A stretch of DNA of 64,000 bases from an uncultured Parabacteroides sp. GTDB lineage: Bacteria; Bacteroidota; Bacteroidia; Bacteroidales; Tannerellaceae. Of this stretch, positions 15,751 to 25,066 are shown piece after piece. The stretch is from contig URZO01000007.1 of the NCBI GenBank assembly GCA_900552465.1, positions 1 to 64,000 on the forward strand, read 5' to 3'. How positions within the stretch are numbered: the stretch's first letter is position 1; each line of letters begins with the position of its first letter. Below the pieces are notes generated by a model, which searched no databases, was not told the origin of the DNA, and saw only the letters and a program-made list of their open reading frames with translations. The translations under genes and the position numbers were made by a program.

Positions 15751-18700
15751 TCAGAACTTCTGCATATTCAGGTTCTTGTCCACCAGGATGCCGTCGATCG
15801 CTTTCAGGTTGAATTTAACCTTGCGTTTGGCTTTCAGCTTGATGGTGAAGAGATCCGTTGAACCTTCGAGTGTCGCCTTGTCGCCCAGGTTGACGAAAGT
15901 AGGGTAGAGCGCTTTCTGACCGCTTGTGTGCAGGCGGTCGTACGTCAGGTTCTCCATGGCTCCCAGACCGGCTGGTTCGATACCTGCGAAGTCATAGTCT
16001 TGCTGGTCGTACGGAAGGGCGAAACTCAGTGCGTTAACAGCTTTGAGATCCTTGCCTTTCACGAGGATTTCTATTGTCTCGCCTGCGTTGTAAGTCTGCT
16101 TCGGAGTGCTCAACTCGATTGTTCCGGCTACGCGGTCCGTGCCCGGATCTTCAATGCCGTCTTCCAATTGGGTGGCAACAACCGAGATGTCGTATGCGTC
16201 GATCAGGCCGTTGCGGTTGATGTCGCCGGCGCTGACGTAGTCGAAATCGCTGTCGCCACGGCGCAGACCGGTGTAGTTCATATACGAAGTCAGGTCGTTT
16301 GCGTCGATCTTCTTATCGTTGTTGATGTCGCCCGGCAGATAGCTTTCGGTTCCCGGAACCTTGAATACATACAGTTCACGGCCGGCACCGTAGTTGCCAA
16401 CGCCTTCCGTGATGTGCAGCTTGATATAACGGGCTTTCGGCTGTTCCTTGAATGTGAATGTCTTCACGTCGCCGGTGCGTTCCCAGCGGAAGGAGTCGAC
16501 AGCCGTCCAGTCTTCTTTATCCATACTGTAGGACACGGAGCCGGCGAGGATCGTACCGTTGCCGCCATCCTGGCGAGGCAGGTAGTCGAATTTATCCAAC
16601 TGGTTGATTGTGCGCAGGTCGATAATCATATCGAACGGCATTGCATCTTTGCGGTATTTCGTGTGGAACATATCGCCCAGCTCGGCAAAGTCGAACAGAC
16701 GGAAGATTTCGAAGCCTTCCTGTTCTTCGGCTGTCACTTCGCCACGGATGCCCTTAATCGCAAATTCCAGCGGGTTGGACTTTGTCTTGACAGAGACGGA
16801 AGACCAATCGGACTGGCCGTCTTTGTTGACTGCACGGACTTTGAATGTATAGTCTGTTTCGGCACTCAGGTCGTCGAACAGCAGTCCGGTGTTCTTGATC
16901 TGCGTGTACAGCATACCGTTGAACTCGATTTCGTAGAAATCTGCACCGGGGACCTTGTTCCAAGTCGGTTTCAGCGTGTAGGCTTCGATGTTTTCATCCG
17001 CCACCTGTACTGTCGGTGCAGTCAGTGAACCGGTAGAAATGCGGTGGCTGTCGCCCATTTCGAATTTGTATCCGTCAATGTTGACAATGGTTTCATTTTC
17101 GGTGATGTCCGTAGCAGCCAGCTTCACCAACAACTGCGGGTTCTTGGTGATCATAACCTTTTCAAACTCGCTTCCTTTGGTGGCGAACTTGTTCAGGTTA
17201 GGAGTTGCGTCATAGAAGTAAACATCCGTGCCGTTCAGGTATTCGTCCATCGAGCGGGCTGCGGTCAGTTTCACTTTGGAAGAGCCTACTTTAGCGGTGA
17301 TCTTCTTCGGCATTTCCGAAAGGTTGATGCGCAGTTCGGTAGCCTTTTCCTTCACGAAGCCGTCGAAGTTCCCTTTTGTCGGGTGGATCGTGACCGTGAC
17401 TTTATCCGGGTTATTTTTACCGTTTGAATCGATGATGGTCTTATTGCCGATCACGACTTTCACTGCCGGATCATTGTTGTTACCGATCTCTATCAGTGTC
17501 GTAGCTCCTTCGCCATTCAAATAGGCCTGTGTCCGGCCATCGTCGTCATATTCCGTAAACGAGCTGTAGCCCGATGGATAGAGTTCGTAGATACGCAGGT
17601 TCTTGTCGATTTCCTTTACATTATTATTAGGGTTCGTCATCGGGATAATCGCACCGGCTTTCACGAATACCGGCAGTTTCCAAAGCGGAGATGCGAAGTT
17701 GTTGACAACGCAGCCGCCTGTATATTGTTCACCGGTGAAATAGTCGAACCATTCGCCTTCGGGCAGGTAGATGCCGTCGCGGATGTCGTTACCCTTCTCG
17801 TCAGCCTGTGTTTCCTGATAGATCGGGGCAACGAGGAAGTACGGGCCATACATAAACTGGTATTGCGTAGCCTTACCGTATGTATAAGGATTCGGATCTT
17901 CGAGGAACATGGCGCGGATCATCGGCTTGCCGTCTACCGCTTCGCGGGCGATGCTGTAGGCATACGGCATCAGCTCCGATTTCATTTTCAGATACCAGCG
18001 ATTGATGGAAGTAGCCGGTTCGCCTAAGGCATGCGGGTATTTCTCATTCGATCCCCAGCCGTCCATATTCAGCTCCATCGGCGTCCAGGTCTTCCATTGG
18101 AAGTCGCGGGTGTTCATTGCCAGGTTTTTGCCTCCGAAGATACCGTCCATGTCAGACGTGATGTTCGGCTGTCCGGAAAGTCCGGAACCGATATAAGTCG
18201 GGATGTGGAAACGGATGTATTCCCATTGTCCGCCTGTCTGGTCACCCGACCAGACACCGGCATAGCGCTGCGTACCGGCCCAACCGTCGAGGGAGATGAT
18301 AAACGGACGCGCATCGTTTCCGTAATACGGCATGATATGTCCGACGTCGGCCACACCGTTCAGTCCGAATGAGTAGCCCCAGCCAACCCAGGCCACGTCT
18401 GTTTTCAGGACACGTACACCTGCGTCGCGCACTTCTTTCACGATGTCGCGTTGCAGCAAGGCGCTGATACTGTCTTTCGGATGCAGGTCCGATTGAGTCC
18501 AGAGACCGATCTCAACACCGTTCTGATGTGCGTAGTCGGTCAGGCTCTTCAGATTCTGGATATTCCCGTCCAGCGTTTCGGTCTGTCCGTAGCCGGCTCC
18601 GTAGCCGTCGTTAGGCAGCAGCCAGCCGAGTGGCATATCGTGATTCTTATAGCGGTCGATCACGGCACGTGCGGAGAACTGGTAGTTGTTCTTTTCGCCG

Positions 18701-19677
18701 TTCAGTGATTCTTTGATACCGCCGTTGTCTTTCTGGCTTTCCTTGTAGCGTTTGCCGTCTTCAAAAAGGATACCCTTTTCGTCTTCCACCCAGTAGTCGC
18801 GGTTGTAGGCATTCAGATGTCCCTGGTAGAAACCGAACTTAGGCAACAGCACCGGGTTACCGGTCAGCTGGTAGAAATCGTTCAGCAGGGCGACAGGGCC
18901 GTCGTTAACCATATAGAAAGCATCCAGATAGTCCGTGTCGTGAGACAGTTTCACCGTTCCTTTCTCGGCTGCGCCGAAGTCATATTTTCCCTGTTTGAAG
19001 GTGTACCACATAAAGCCGTAGCCGTTCGTAGACCAGTAATAGGGAGTGGGAGAGGCCACGCCTCCGTCCGTCCAGCTGTTCTGGTTTTCGATGGCGATTG
19101 CTTTTCCTTTATGCGAGAAGCGTCCGTTCTGTACGCCGCCGCCGTAGAAGTATTCGTCGGGGGTTTCTTTCAGCGTCAGGATTGTCTTGCCTTTTTCGTA
19201 AGCCACCGGTTTCACCTCTTCGAAGGCCACTTTGTTGGTGGCAAGGTTGGTGACTTTCAGCAAGGCGGTCGATTTGTCCAATTGCAACCGGACTTTTCCG
19301 GTCGTGATGGTCACCTGTCCGCCTTCGTCCTTGATCTCCAATGCGGATACCGGACGGCGGGGATTGTTGACCAGGATTTGGGCTTCCGGTTTAGCTTCCG
19401 GATCGCGGATAATGCCGCCGTTATTGTCCTGGAAGACGCGGAAGATATTGTCTCCGTAGAAGTCGAATGTCATCCGCTGGTTGTTGGAGAAGATTACGTC
19501 GACTGTTGTCGGATTAATCCTTTGTATGCCGGTGATCATTTGTCCCTGCTGGGTGATAGCCGTCCCGTTTTCCGGGGCTGCTATTGCCATAACTGGTGCA
19601 GATGACAGCATGAACGGCACAGTCAGGGCGATCAGGATCGCTTTTTTCTGTTTGCGATTAGCCATTAAGCGTTTCAT
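15751..19677 (-). CDS. Multimodular GH31 glycosidase with F5/8C, dockerin-like and cohesin-like modules
   Basis: A 1308-residue secreted GH31 enzyme. After a signal peptide (about 1-34) and a galactose-mutarotase-like N-domain, the barrel starts near 280. The nucleophile is D427 (LKTDVAW) and acid/base D479 (GVWSGDQTGG). An insertion (about 296-335) precedes GWLLPNDGYGAGYG. Then follow beta domains, fibronectin III (about 895-965), F5/8 type C (about 975-1130), a dockerin-like pair of calcium loops (DINNDKKIDANDLTSYM and DINRNGLIDAYDISVV), and a cohesin-like last domain. GH31 covers alpha-glucosidase and alpha-xylosidase; the module set and the WVGWGYSFGLNG motif remind me of the alpha-N-acetylgalactosaminidase subfamily, which is inference. 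Start at 19677 or M5. A minus -7 box lies at 19719-19726. Confidence 0.88.
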   Translation of the reverse strand: MKRLMANRKQKKAILIALTVPFMLSSAPVMAIAAPENGTAITQQGQMITGIQRINPTTVDVIFSNNQRMTFDFYGDNIFRVFQDNNGGIIRDPEAKPEAQILVNNPRRPVSALEIKDEGGQVTITTGKVRLQLDKSTALLKVTNLATNKVAFEEVKPVAYEKGKTILTLKETPDEYFYGGGVQNGRFSHKGKAIAIENQNSWTDGGVASPTPYYWSTNGYGFMWYTFKQGKYDFGAAEKGTVKLSHDTDYLDAFYMVNDGPVALLNDFYQLTGNPVLLPKFGFYQGHLNAYNRDYWVEDEKGILFEDGKRYKESQKDNGGIKESLNGEKNNYQFSARAVIDRYKNHDMPLGWLLPNDGYGAGYGQTETLDGNIQNLKSLTDYAHQNGVEIGLWTQSDLHPKDSISALLQRDIVKEVRDAGVRVLKTDVAWVGWGYSFGLNGVADVGHIMPYYGNDARPFIISLDGWAGTQRYAGVWSGDQTGGQWEYIRFHIPTYIGSGLSGQPNITSDMDGIFGGKNLAMNTRDFQWKTWTPMELNMDGWGSNEKYPHALGEPATSINRWYLKMKSELMPYAYSIAREAVDGKPMIRAMFLEDPNPYTYGKATQYQFMYGPYFLVAPIYQETQADEKGNDIRDGIYLPEGEWFDYFTGEQYTGGCVVNNFASPLWKLPVFVKAGAIIPMTNPNNNVKEIDKNLRIYELYPSGYSSFTEYDDDGRTQAYLNGEGATTLIEIGNNNDPAVKVVIGNKTIIDSNGKNNPDKVTVTIHPTKGNFDGFVKEKATELRINLSEMPKKITAKVGSSKVKLTAARSMDEYLNGTDVYFYDATPNLNKFATKGSEFEKVMITKNPQLLVKLAATDITENETIVNIDGYKFEMGDSHRISTGSLTAPTVQVADENIEAYTLKPTWNKVPGADFYEIEFNGMLYTQIKNTGLLFDDLSAETDYTFKVRAVNKDGQSDWSSVSVKTKSNPLEFAIKGIRGEVTAEEQEGFEIFRLFDFAELGDMFHTKYRKDAMPFDMIIDLRTINQLDKFDYLPRQDGGNGTILAGSVSYSMDKEDWTAVDSFRWERTGDVKTFTFKEQPKARYIKLHITEGVGNYGAGRELYVFKVPGTESYLPGDINNDKKIDANDLTSYMNYTGLRRGDSDFDYVSAGDINRNGLIDAYDISVVATQLEDGIEDPGTDRVAGTIELSTPKQTYNAGETIEILVKGKDLKAVNALSFALPYDQQDYDFAGIEPAGLGAMENLTYDRLHTSGQKALYPTFVNLGDKATLEGSTDLFTIKLKAKRKVKFNLKAIDGILVDKNLNMQKF

Positions 19678-19718
19678 GTTTAAATTAATTGATTTATTCA
19701 GGTTTTTAAATTAGAAGA

Positions 19719-19726
19719 CAAAAGTA
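19719..19726 (-). promoter_or_regulatory. -7 element of the GH31 gene
   Basis: On the minus strand TACTTTTG matches TAnnTTTG, 42 bp upstream of the GH31 start. Confidence 0.45.
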
Positions 19727-19785
19727 CGTAAAAAAGTTTACTATACAGGATTACAGTGGGGAAAGTTAATCTATTTGTTAAATAG

Positions 19786-19887
19786 TTTCACCTGTTTTGT
19801 AAAGGTGAAACAAAAGTTTCTCCGGCATGGAACTAAAGTTTCACCCTAGAGGAACTTTTGTTTCATTAGGATGAAACTTTTATGACA
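19786..19887. repeat. 11-bp phased alternating half-site array, TTTCA/TGAAA core
   Basis: From 19806 on, half-sites start every 11 bp: TGAAA 19806, TTTCT 19817, TGGAA 19828, TTTCA 19839, AGGAA 19850, TTTCA 19861, TGAAA 19872, TGACA 19883. Orientation alternates for the first seven. TTTCA at 19786 and a degenerate TTTTG at 19795 precede them slightly out of phase. Adjacent half-sites form short inverted repeats with 6-bp spacers such as TTAGGA. Same geometry as the array at 58357 but with a different core word. Confidence 0.75.
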
Positions 19888-20118
19888 TAGGTATGGCGGG
19901 ATTATGTCGCTAAATGATATTTAACATCTAAAAGAAAGGAAACAGTGACAGGGGACAACGAAGGATTTGAATTTTAAATATTCAGTTCTGAAAGATTGGC
20001 GGAGCGGAAAACGGGAAGTGTATGTTTATTCGTAATAATGTATAAGAACGCCTTTTTTGAGGCTCGCTTTTAATCCCTAACTTCACCCGCTATTAATGTT
20101 GAATTAAAAAAGATTTTT

Positions 20119-21216
20119 ATGAAAAAAGGTGTATTCTGTTATGCTTTGGCATCACTCTGTGTAGTATCTGTTATGTCGTCCTGCGATGATGATGACGATA
20201 ATAAACTTGCGCCCGGCTATTCCGGCAAGGATATAAGCGGGCAGGTGGAACTTGTGCGTGATGCTGAAACCAAGAAAGCGGTCTTGAATGTTTCTACTGA
20301 TAATGCCTGGCAATTATATGCGGGAACGGCTGAGGATGATATTGATCTGAGTACACCTTATCTGGATGGAAGCGGAAAAGGGACTTTCAACCTGGATACT
20401 GATACGAAGAAAAGATCCCTCTTCCTGTTTACGACCTCGGAAGGGCAGGGATTTGTCGCCGAAAAACATTTGCCGATGCAGGGCGGATATAACTTCCGTG
20501 ACCTGGGAGGCATCAAGAATAGTGAAGGGCGGTTTGTGAAGTGGGGGAAAATCTTCCGTACCGATGAAATGAACAAGCTGACCGATGAAGACTTGGCTTA
20601 TTTAGCCAGCACCGGCCTGAAAACGGTTGTCGATTTCCGTACGGAAGCCGAAAAGAAAGGCGGCATGGGAGGTATGATACCGGAAGCATACGACAAGAAC
20701 CCTTCGACTGTCGAAAAGACATATGAGTTGCCGATCAATGCCGGTAATATCTTTTCGGACGAAGTTATCGGCTATATAAGCGGTGGAGCGACAGCCGAAC
20801 AACTGGAACCGATCATGGTCAGGACGTACGAGGAAATCGTGAGCGTGGATGAATATGTCGCCATGCTGAAACAATTCTTTACGTATGTACAGAATGAAAA
20901 CTGTCTGCCGTTGAGCTACCACTGTTCCGCCGGAAAAGACCGTACGGGAGTGGCGACGATGCTTATTCTCTCCGCTCTTGGCGTGGACAAGGCGACGATT
21001 ATGAATGACTATATGTTCAGTAAAGAATGTATCGCCGGGAAATACGACCGGTATGTCGCTATGCTTCCCGCTATCGCCCCGCTGGTGACCGTAAAGGAGA
21101 ATTACCTGAATGCTGCCTATGACAAGATTACGGAGAAATACGGCTCGGTGGATAAGTTCCTGACCGAAACTTTGCAGGTCGATATTCAAAAGATGAAAGA
21201 TTTATATCTGTATTGA
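20119..21216 (+). CDS. Lipoprotein tyrosine/dual-specificity phosphatase
   Basis: A 365-residue lipoprotein: lipobox VMSSC with lipidated C22, then an Asp-rich linker. An N-terminal beta-rich region (about 40-120) precedes the phosphatase domain, which begins GGYNFRDLGGIKNSEGRFVKWGKIFRTDEM. The catalytic P-loop is HC269SAGKDR275TG, fitting CX5R. It resembles the Tyr-phosphatase family of secreted LipA/IphP-like enzymes, which act on phosphotyrosine or phosphoinositides. Exposure at the cell surface or periplasm is expected. No partner kinase is near. Confidence 0.85.
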   Translation: MKKGVFCYALASLCVVSVMSSCDDDDDNKLAPGYSGKDISGQVELVRDAETKKAVLNVSTDNAWQLYAGTAEDDIDLSTPYLDGSGKGTFNLDTDTKKRSLFLFTTSEGQGFVAEKHLPMQGGYNFRDLGGIKNSEGRFVKWGKIFRTDEMNKLTDEDLAYLASTGLKTVVDFRTEAEKKGGMGGMIPEAYDKNPSTVEKTYELPINAGNIFSDEVIGYISGGATAEQLEPIMVRTYEEIVSVDEYVAMLKQFFTYVQNENCLPLSYHCSAGKDRTGVATMLILSALGVDKATIMNDYMFSKECIAGKYDRYVAMLPAIAPLVTVKENYLNAAYDKITEKYGSVDKFLTETLQVDIQKMKDLYLY

Positions 21217-21264
21217 TATAGGCATTTGTTCCTCTCTTTCCCGGGAAAAGGCGTGTTGTAATAA

Positions 21265-21321
21265 ATATTACTTATCAGGTGATAGATAAATCCTATCCTT
21301 GCATCTGATAATAAGTAATAT
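21265..21321. promoter_or_regulatory. Inverted repeat in the leader of the carboxylase operon
   Basis: ATATTACTTATCAG (21265-21278) pairs with CTGATA-ATA-AGTAATAT (21305-21321), the right arm having three extra bases. Inside, GATAG (21281-21285) pairs with CTATC (21293-21297). TATCCTTG at 21294-21301 differs from the -7 consensus by one base. The element ends 44 bp before the operon start and could be an operator or a leader RNA fold. Confidence 0.5.
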
Positions 21322-21365
21322 ATAAATGATTACATTGCACAAAACACAATTAAACCGCAAATCCC

Positions 21366-22910
21366 ATGAAAGAGAAAATTGATCAGTTAGCGGCTCTCAA
21401 CCATCAGGCTGAATTAGGTGGCGGAGAAGACCGGATCGCGAAACAACATGCGGCAGGAAAGCTGACTGCACGCGAACGTATCGAACTGCTTCTTGAAAAA
21501 GGCAGTTTCGTCGAAGTAGACAAGTTTGTCACCCATCGGTGTACCGAGTTCGGACTCGAGAAACAGCGTCCGCTGGGCGATGGGGTCGTGACAGGCTACG
21601 GGATGATAGGTAAACGTACCGTCTTTGTCTTTGCCCAGGACTTTACGGTCTTTGGCGGTGCATTGTCGGAAACGTATGCGCGTAAGATTTGCAAGATTAT
21701 GGATATGGCCATGCAGCTCGGAGCTCCGGTGATCGGCCTGAACGACTCCGGCGGGGCGCGTATCCAGGAAGGAGTCCGTTCGCTGGCCGGATATGCGGAG
21801 ATATTCCTGCGTAATTCCCTTGCTTCGGGCGTGATCCCGCAGATCAGCGCCATCATGGGCCCGTGCGCCGGGGGAGCGGTCTATTCGCCCGCGCTGACTG
21901 ATTTTATCTTTATGGTGAAAGATTCCAGCTATATGTTCATCACCGGACCGGAAGTGGTGAAGAGCGTGACGCAGGAAGAGGTGACGATGAACGATTTGGG
22001 TGGTTCGGAAGTGCACAGCACAAAATCCGGCGTGGCCCATTTCACGGCGGATAACGACATGGAGTGCGTTATGAAGATACGCGAACTGATGTCGTTCCTG
22101 CCGAACAATAATATGGAAGAACCTCCCTTCGTCCCGACGACCGACAGCGCTAACCGCATCGACGAACAGCTGAACAATCTGGTTCCTACCAACCCGAACC
22201 AGCCTTACGACATGAAAGACCTGATCGTGTCGGTGGCAGACGATAATAACTTCTTTGAAGTACAGGAAGAGTATGCCCGTAATATCCTGGTCGGCTATAT
22301 CCGCCTGAACGGGAAAACAATCGGGGTGGTGGCCAACCAGCCGGCTGCCCTGGCCGGGACGCTCGATATCAATGCGTCGGTGAAGGCGGCCCGTTTCGTC
22401 CGTTTCTGCGATGCGTTCAACATCCCGCTACTGACGTTTGTGGATGTACCCGGATTCCTGCCGGGCGTGAACCAGGAGTACGAGGGAATCATCCGCCACG
22501 GCGCCAAACTGCTGTATGCCTATTGCGAGGCGACTGTCCCGAAAGTGACCGTTATCACGCGCAAAGCCTACGGAGGCGCCTACGATGTGATGAGCTCCAA
22601 ACATATCCGGGGCGATATCAATTTTGCCTATCCGACAGCCGAGATTGCCGTGATGGGCCCCGACGGCGCCGTCAACATCCTGTTCCGCAAAGAACTGAAA
22701 AAGGCGGAAGACGTGGAGAAGAAACGCAAAGAATTGCAGGACGATTACCGCGAGAAATTCGCCAATCCCTACCGGGCGGCCGAGTTGGGATATGTGGACG
22801 AGATTATCGAACCCTCGGTGACCCGCCCGCGCCTGATCCGCAGCTTCGAGCTGTTGGCTAACAAACGGCAGTCCAATCCGCCGAAGAAACATTCCAATCT
22901 TCCACTTTAA
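21366..22910 (+). CDS. pccB: Acyl-CoA (propionyl-CoA) carboxylase, carboxyltransferase subunit
   Basis: A 514-residue carboxyltransferase with two crotonase-fold halves. AKQHAAGKLTARERIELLL, the acyl-CoA oxyanion region DSGGARIQEGVRSLAGYAE, GPCAGGAVYSPALTDF, and in the C-half VDVPGFLPGVNQEYEGIIRHG and KAYGGAYDVMSSKH identify the PccB/MmdA family. It moves carboxyl between carboxybiotin and propionyl-CoA (methylmalonyl-CoA). The adjacent biotin carboxylase and carrier genes favour an ATP-dependent carboxylase over the Na+-pumping decarboxylase, though reversal in propionate fermentation is possible. First gene of a three-gene operon. Confidence 0.93.
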   Translation: MKEKIDQLAALNHQAELGGGEDRIAKQHAAGKLTARERIELLLEKGSFVEVDKFVTHRCTEFGLEKQRPLGDGVVTGYGMIGKRTVFVFAQDFTVFGGALSETYARKICKIMDMAMQLGAPVIGLNDSGGARIQEGVRSLAGYAEIFLRNSLASGVIPQISAIMGPCAGGAVYSPALTDFIFMVKDSSYMFITGPEVVKSVTQEEVTMNDLGGSEVHSTKSGVAHFTADNDMECVMKIRELMSFLPNNNMEEPPFVPTTDSANRIDEQLNNLVPTNPNQPYDMKDLIVSVADDNNFFEVQEEYARNILVGYIRLNGKTIGVVANQPAALAGTLDINASVKAARFVRFCDAFNIPLLTFVDVPGFLPGVNQEYEGIIRHGAKLLYAYCEATVPKVTVITRKAYGGAYDVMSSKHIRGDINFAYPTAEIAVMGPDGAVNILFRKELKKAEDVEKKRKELQDDYREKFANPYRAAELGYVDEIIEPSVTRPRLIRSFELLANKRQSNPPKKHSNLPL

Positions 22911-22923
22911 AACGCAGTCAGTT

Positions 22924-24435
22924 ATGATTAAGAAAGTATTAGTAGCCAACCGCGGCGAGATCGCCATGCGTATCTTTCGTACCTGCCGCGTGATGAATAT
23001 CCCCACCGTCGCCATTTATACGCATGTCGACCGGGGCGCCCTGCATGTCCGCTATGCAGAAGAAGCCTACTGCATCTCCGAGGATGCAGCCGACACTTCT
23101 TACCTGAAGCCGGAACTGATCCTCTCGATAGCCAAAAAGACCGGCGCCGCCATCCATCCGGGTTACGGTTTCCTGTCGGAAAATGCCGATTTTGCCCGCC
23201 GTTGCGAGGAGGAAGGCGTCATCTTTATCGGACCGAGCGCTGATGTGATTGCCCGTATGGGGGTCAAGACGGAAGCCCGTAAGATTATGGCCGCAGCCGG
23301 TGTCCCGATCGTTCCGGGGACGGAGGAACCCGTTGCCGGGCTGGAAGAAGCGCGCCGTGTGGCGCTCGAAGTCGGTTATCCGATCATGCTCAAGGCGCTT
23401 GCCGGAGGAGGAGGAAAAGGAATGCGCCTGGTCCGCGATGAGGCGGGGCTGGATGAAGCCTTCCGTCTTTCCCGCTCGGAAGCCGCCAACTCGTTCGGCA
23501 ATGACGCGATCTATATAGAGAAATACATCGAGCATCCGCATCATATCGAGGTGCAGGTGTTGGGTGACAAATATGGGAACGTGATCCACCTCTACGACCG
23601 CGAGTGCTCGATCCAGCGCCGCAACCAGAAGGTGATCGAAGAAGCTCCCTCGCCCTTCGTGAAAGACGAGACGCGGCAGAAGATGCTGGCCACGGCCGTC
23701 GAAGCCTGTCGCAAGATCGGTTATTACAGCGCCGGGACGCTCGAATTTATGATGGACAAGGATCAGAATTTCTATTTCTTAGAGATGAACACCCGCCTGC
23801 AGGTGGAACACTCCGTGACGGAAGAGTGTACCGGCGTCGACCTGGTGCGCGACATGATCCTGGTGGCATCCGGCAATCCGCTTCCCTATAAGCAGGAAGA
23901 CATCGAGTTTCGCGGGGCGGCCATCGAATGCCGTATCTATGCCGAAGACCCGGAGAACAATTTCATGCCTTCGCCCGGCATTATCAAAGTGCGCGAGGCT
24001 CCTGAAGGACGTAATGTCCGCCTGGACAGCGCCGCCTATGCCGGCTTCGAGGTGTCCCTGCACTATGACCCGATGATCGCCAAGCTATGCGCCTGGGGGC
24101 GTAACCGCGAGTCGGCGATCTCCAACATGGTGCGTGCCCTGCGTGAGTATAAGATCTTAGGAATCAAGACGACCATTCCGTTCCACCAGCGTGTGCTGCA
24201 CAACGAGACATTCCTTTCCGGCAACTACGACACGACCTTCATCGACACCAAGTTCGACAAGGAAGACCTGAAACGCCGCCAGAACAATGACCCGCTTGTG
24301 GCCGTGATCGCTGCCGCTATCAAACATTTCGAGCAGGAGAAAGAGGCTGCCGCACGGGCAACGACCGTTCCGCTCGTCGGCGAATCTCTGTGGAAGTATT
24401 ACGGCAAGTTACAGATGACTGCCAATAATTATTAA
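22924..24435 (+). CDS. pccA: Biotin carboxylase subunit of acyl-CoA carboxylase
   Basis: A 503-residue biotin carboxylase: KKVLVANRGEIAMRIFRTCR at the start, ATP-grasp with the glycine-rich loop ALAGGGGKGMR, and the active-site region ECSIQRRNQKVIEEAPSP and FLEMNTRLQVEHSVTE. It carboxylates biotin with ATP and bicarbonate. Length exceeds AccC (about 450) and lacks a biotin domain, which is encoded by the next gene. 13 bp after pccB and 12 bp before the carrier gene. Confidence 0.94.
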   Translation: MIKKVLVANRGEIAMRIFRTCRVMNIPTVAIYTHVDRGALHVRYAEEAYCISEDAADTSYLKPELILSIAKKTGAAIHPGYGFLSENADFARRCEEEGVIFIGPSADVIARMGVKTEARKIMAAAGVPIVPGTEEPVAGLEEARRVALEVGYPIMLKALAGGGGKGMRLVRDEAGLDEAFRLSRSEAANSFGNDAIYIEKYIEHPHHIEVQVLGDKYGNVIHLYDRECSIQRRNQKVIEEAPSPFVKDETRQKMLATAVEACRKIGYYSAGTLEFMMDKDQNFYFLEMNTRLQVEHSVTEECTGVDLVRDMILVASGNPLPYKQEDIEFRGAAIECRIYAEDPENNFMPSPGIIKVREAPEGRNVRLDSAAYAGFEVSLHYDPMIAKLCAWGRNRESAISNMVRALREYKILGIKTTIPFHQRVLHNETFLSGNYDTTFIDTKFDKEDLKRRQNNDPLVAVIAAAIKHFEQEKEAAARATTVPLVGESLWKYYGKLQMTANNY

Positions 24436-24447
24436 GGAGGATTTATT

Positions 24448-24975
24448 ATGTCAGCAAAAGCATTAGCGACTTATTTCGCAACAGTAAACGATATACCCGA
24501 TACCGAGTTTAAGGTGGAAATCCTGGAAGACGGCCCGGTCAAGATAGTCTCCGTCAACGGAAAGATCTACGAAGTGGATTACAACATGGGAGGCGACACG
24601 ATCCATTCCATCATCCTGAACCATAAATCGCACGGCGTGCAAATCTCGAATATCGGGGTCGACACGTATGAAGTGAAGAATAAAGGCGACCTGTTCCAGG
24701 TCCAAGTGATCGACGAATTGAAGAAGATGCGCCAGTCGCGCATCCGCTCGCAGGCCGCCGGACGCCAGGTGATCACGGCCCAGATGCCGGGTGTCATCCT
24801 CCGCGTCCACGTCAAACCGGGCGAGGAGGTGACGGCAGGCACTCCGCTCTGTGTCCTCGTCGCCATGAAGATGGAGAACGAGATCCGCAGCCCGATCGAC
24901 GGCGTCGTAAAAGAAGTCTACATCGCCGATGGCGACAAGGTTGCCGTAAACGATAAGATGTTGGTAGTAGAATAG
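24448..24975 (+). CDS. Biotin carboxyl carrier protein
   Basis: A 175-residue biotinyl protein. The C-terminal domain carries the biotinylation motif AMKMENE followed by IRSPIDGVVKEVYI. The N-terminal half (VKIVSVNGKIYEVDYN...IGVDTYEVKNKGD) resembles the BT-like domain that docks to carboxylase cores. A strong ribosome-binding site (AAGGAGG) precedes the ATG. Third gene of the operon; the 40-bp tandem repeat follows shortly after. Confidence 0.93.
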   Translation: MSAKALATYFATVNDIPDTEFKVEILEDGPVKIVSVNGKIYEVDYNMGGDTIHSIILNHKSHGVQISNIGVDTYEVKNKGDLFQVQVIDELKKMRQSRIRSQAAGRQVITAQMPGVILRVHVKPGEEVTAGTPLCVLVAMKMENEIRSPIDGVVKEVYIADGDKVAVNDKMLVVE

Positions 24976-25066
24976 TTTTTTTATTCTCACGTTTTGTTTT
25001 GTCCTGTCTTTTATAATTCTTACCTTGTCGCCAGTTCTGAAAAGGGACGGATTCCGGCAAAGGGGC

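Larger units (their letters stand above)
19678..20118. other. Gene-free divergent region with a phased repeat array
   Basis: This gap separates the leftward GH31 gene and the rightward phosphatase lipoprotein. It contains a minus -7 box (19719-19726) for GH31 and the TTTCA/TGAAA array (19786-19887). From 19890 to 20118 I see no further repeat or structured element and no convincing promoter for the rightward gene. Confidence 0.6.

Noticed and set aside
21366..24975. Sodium-pumping methylmalonyl-CoA decarboxylase operon
   Set aside because: A biotin carboxylase gene is present and no membrane beta subunit is, so an ATP-dependent carboxylase fits better.
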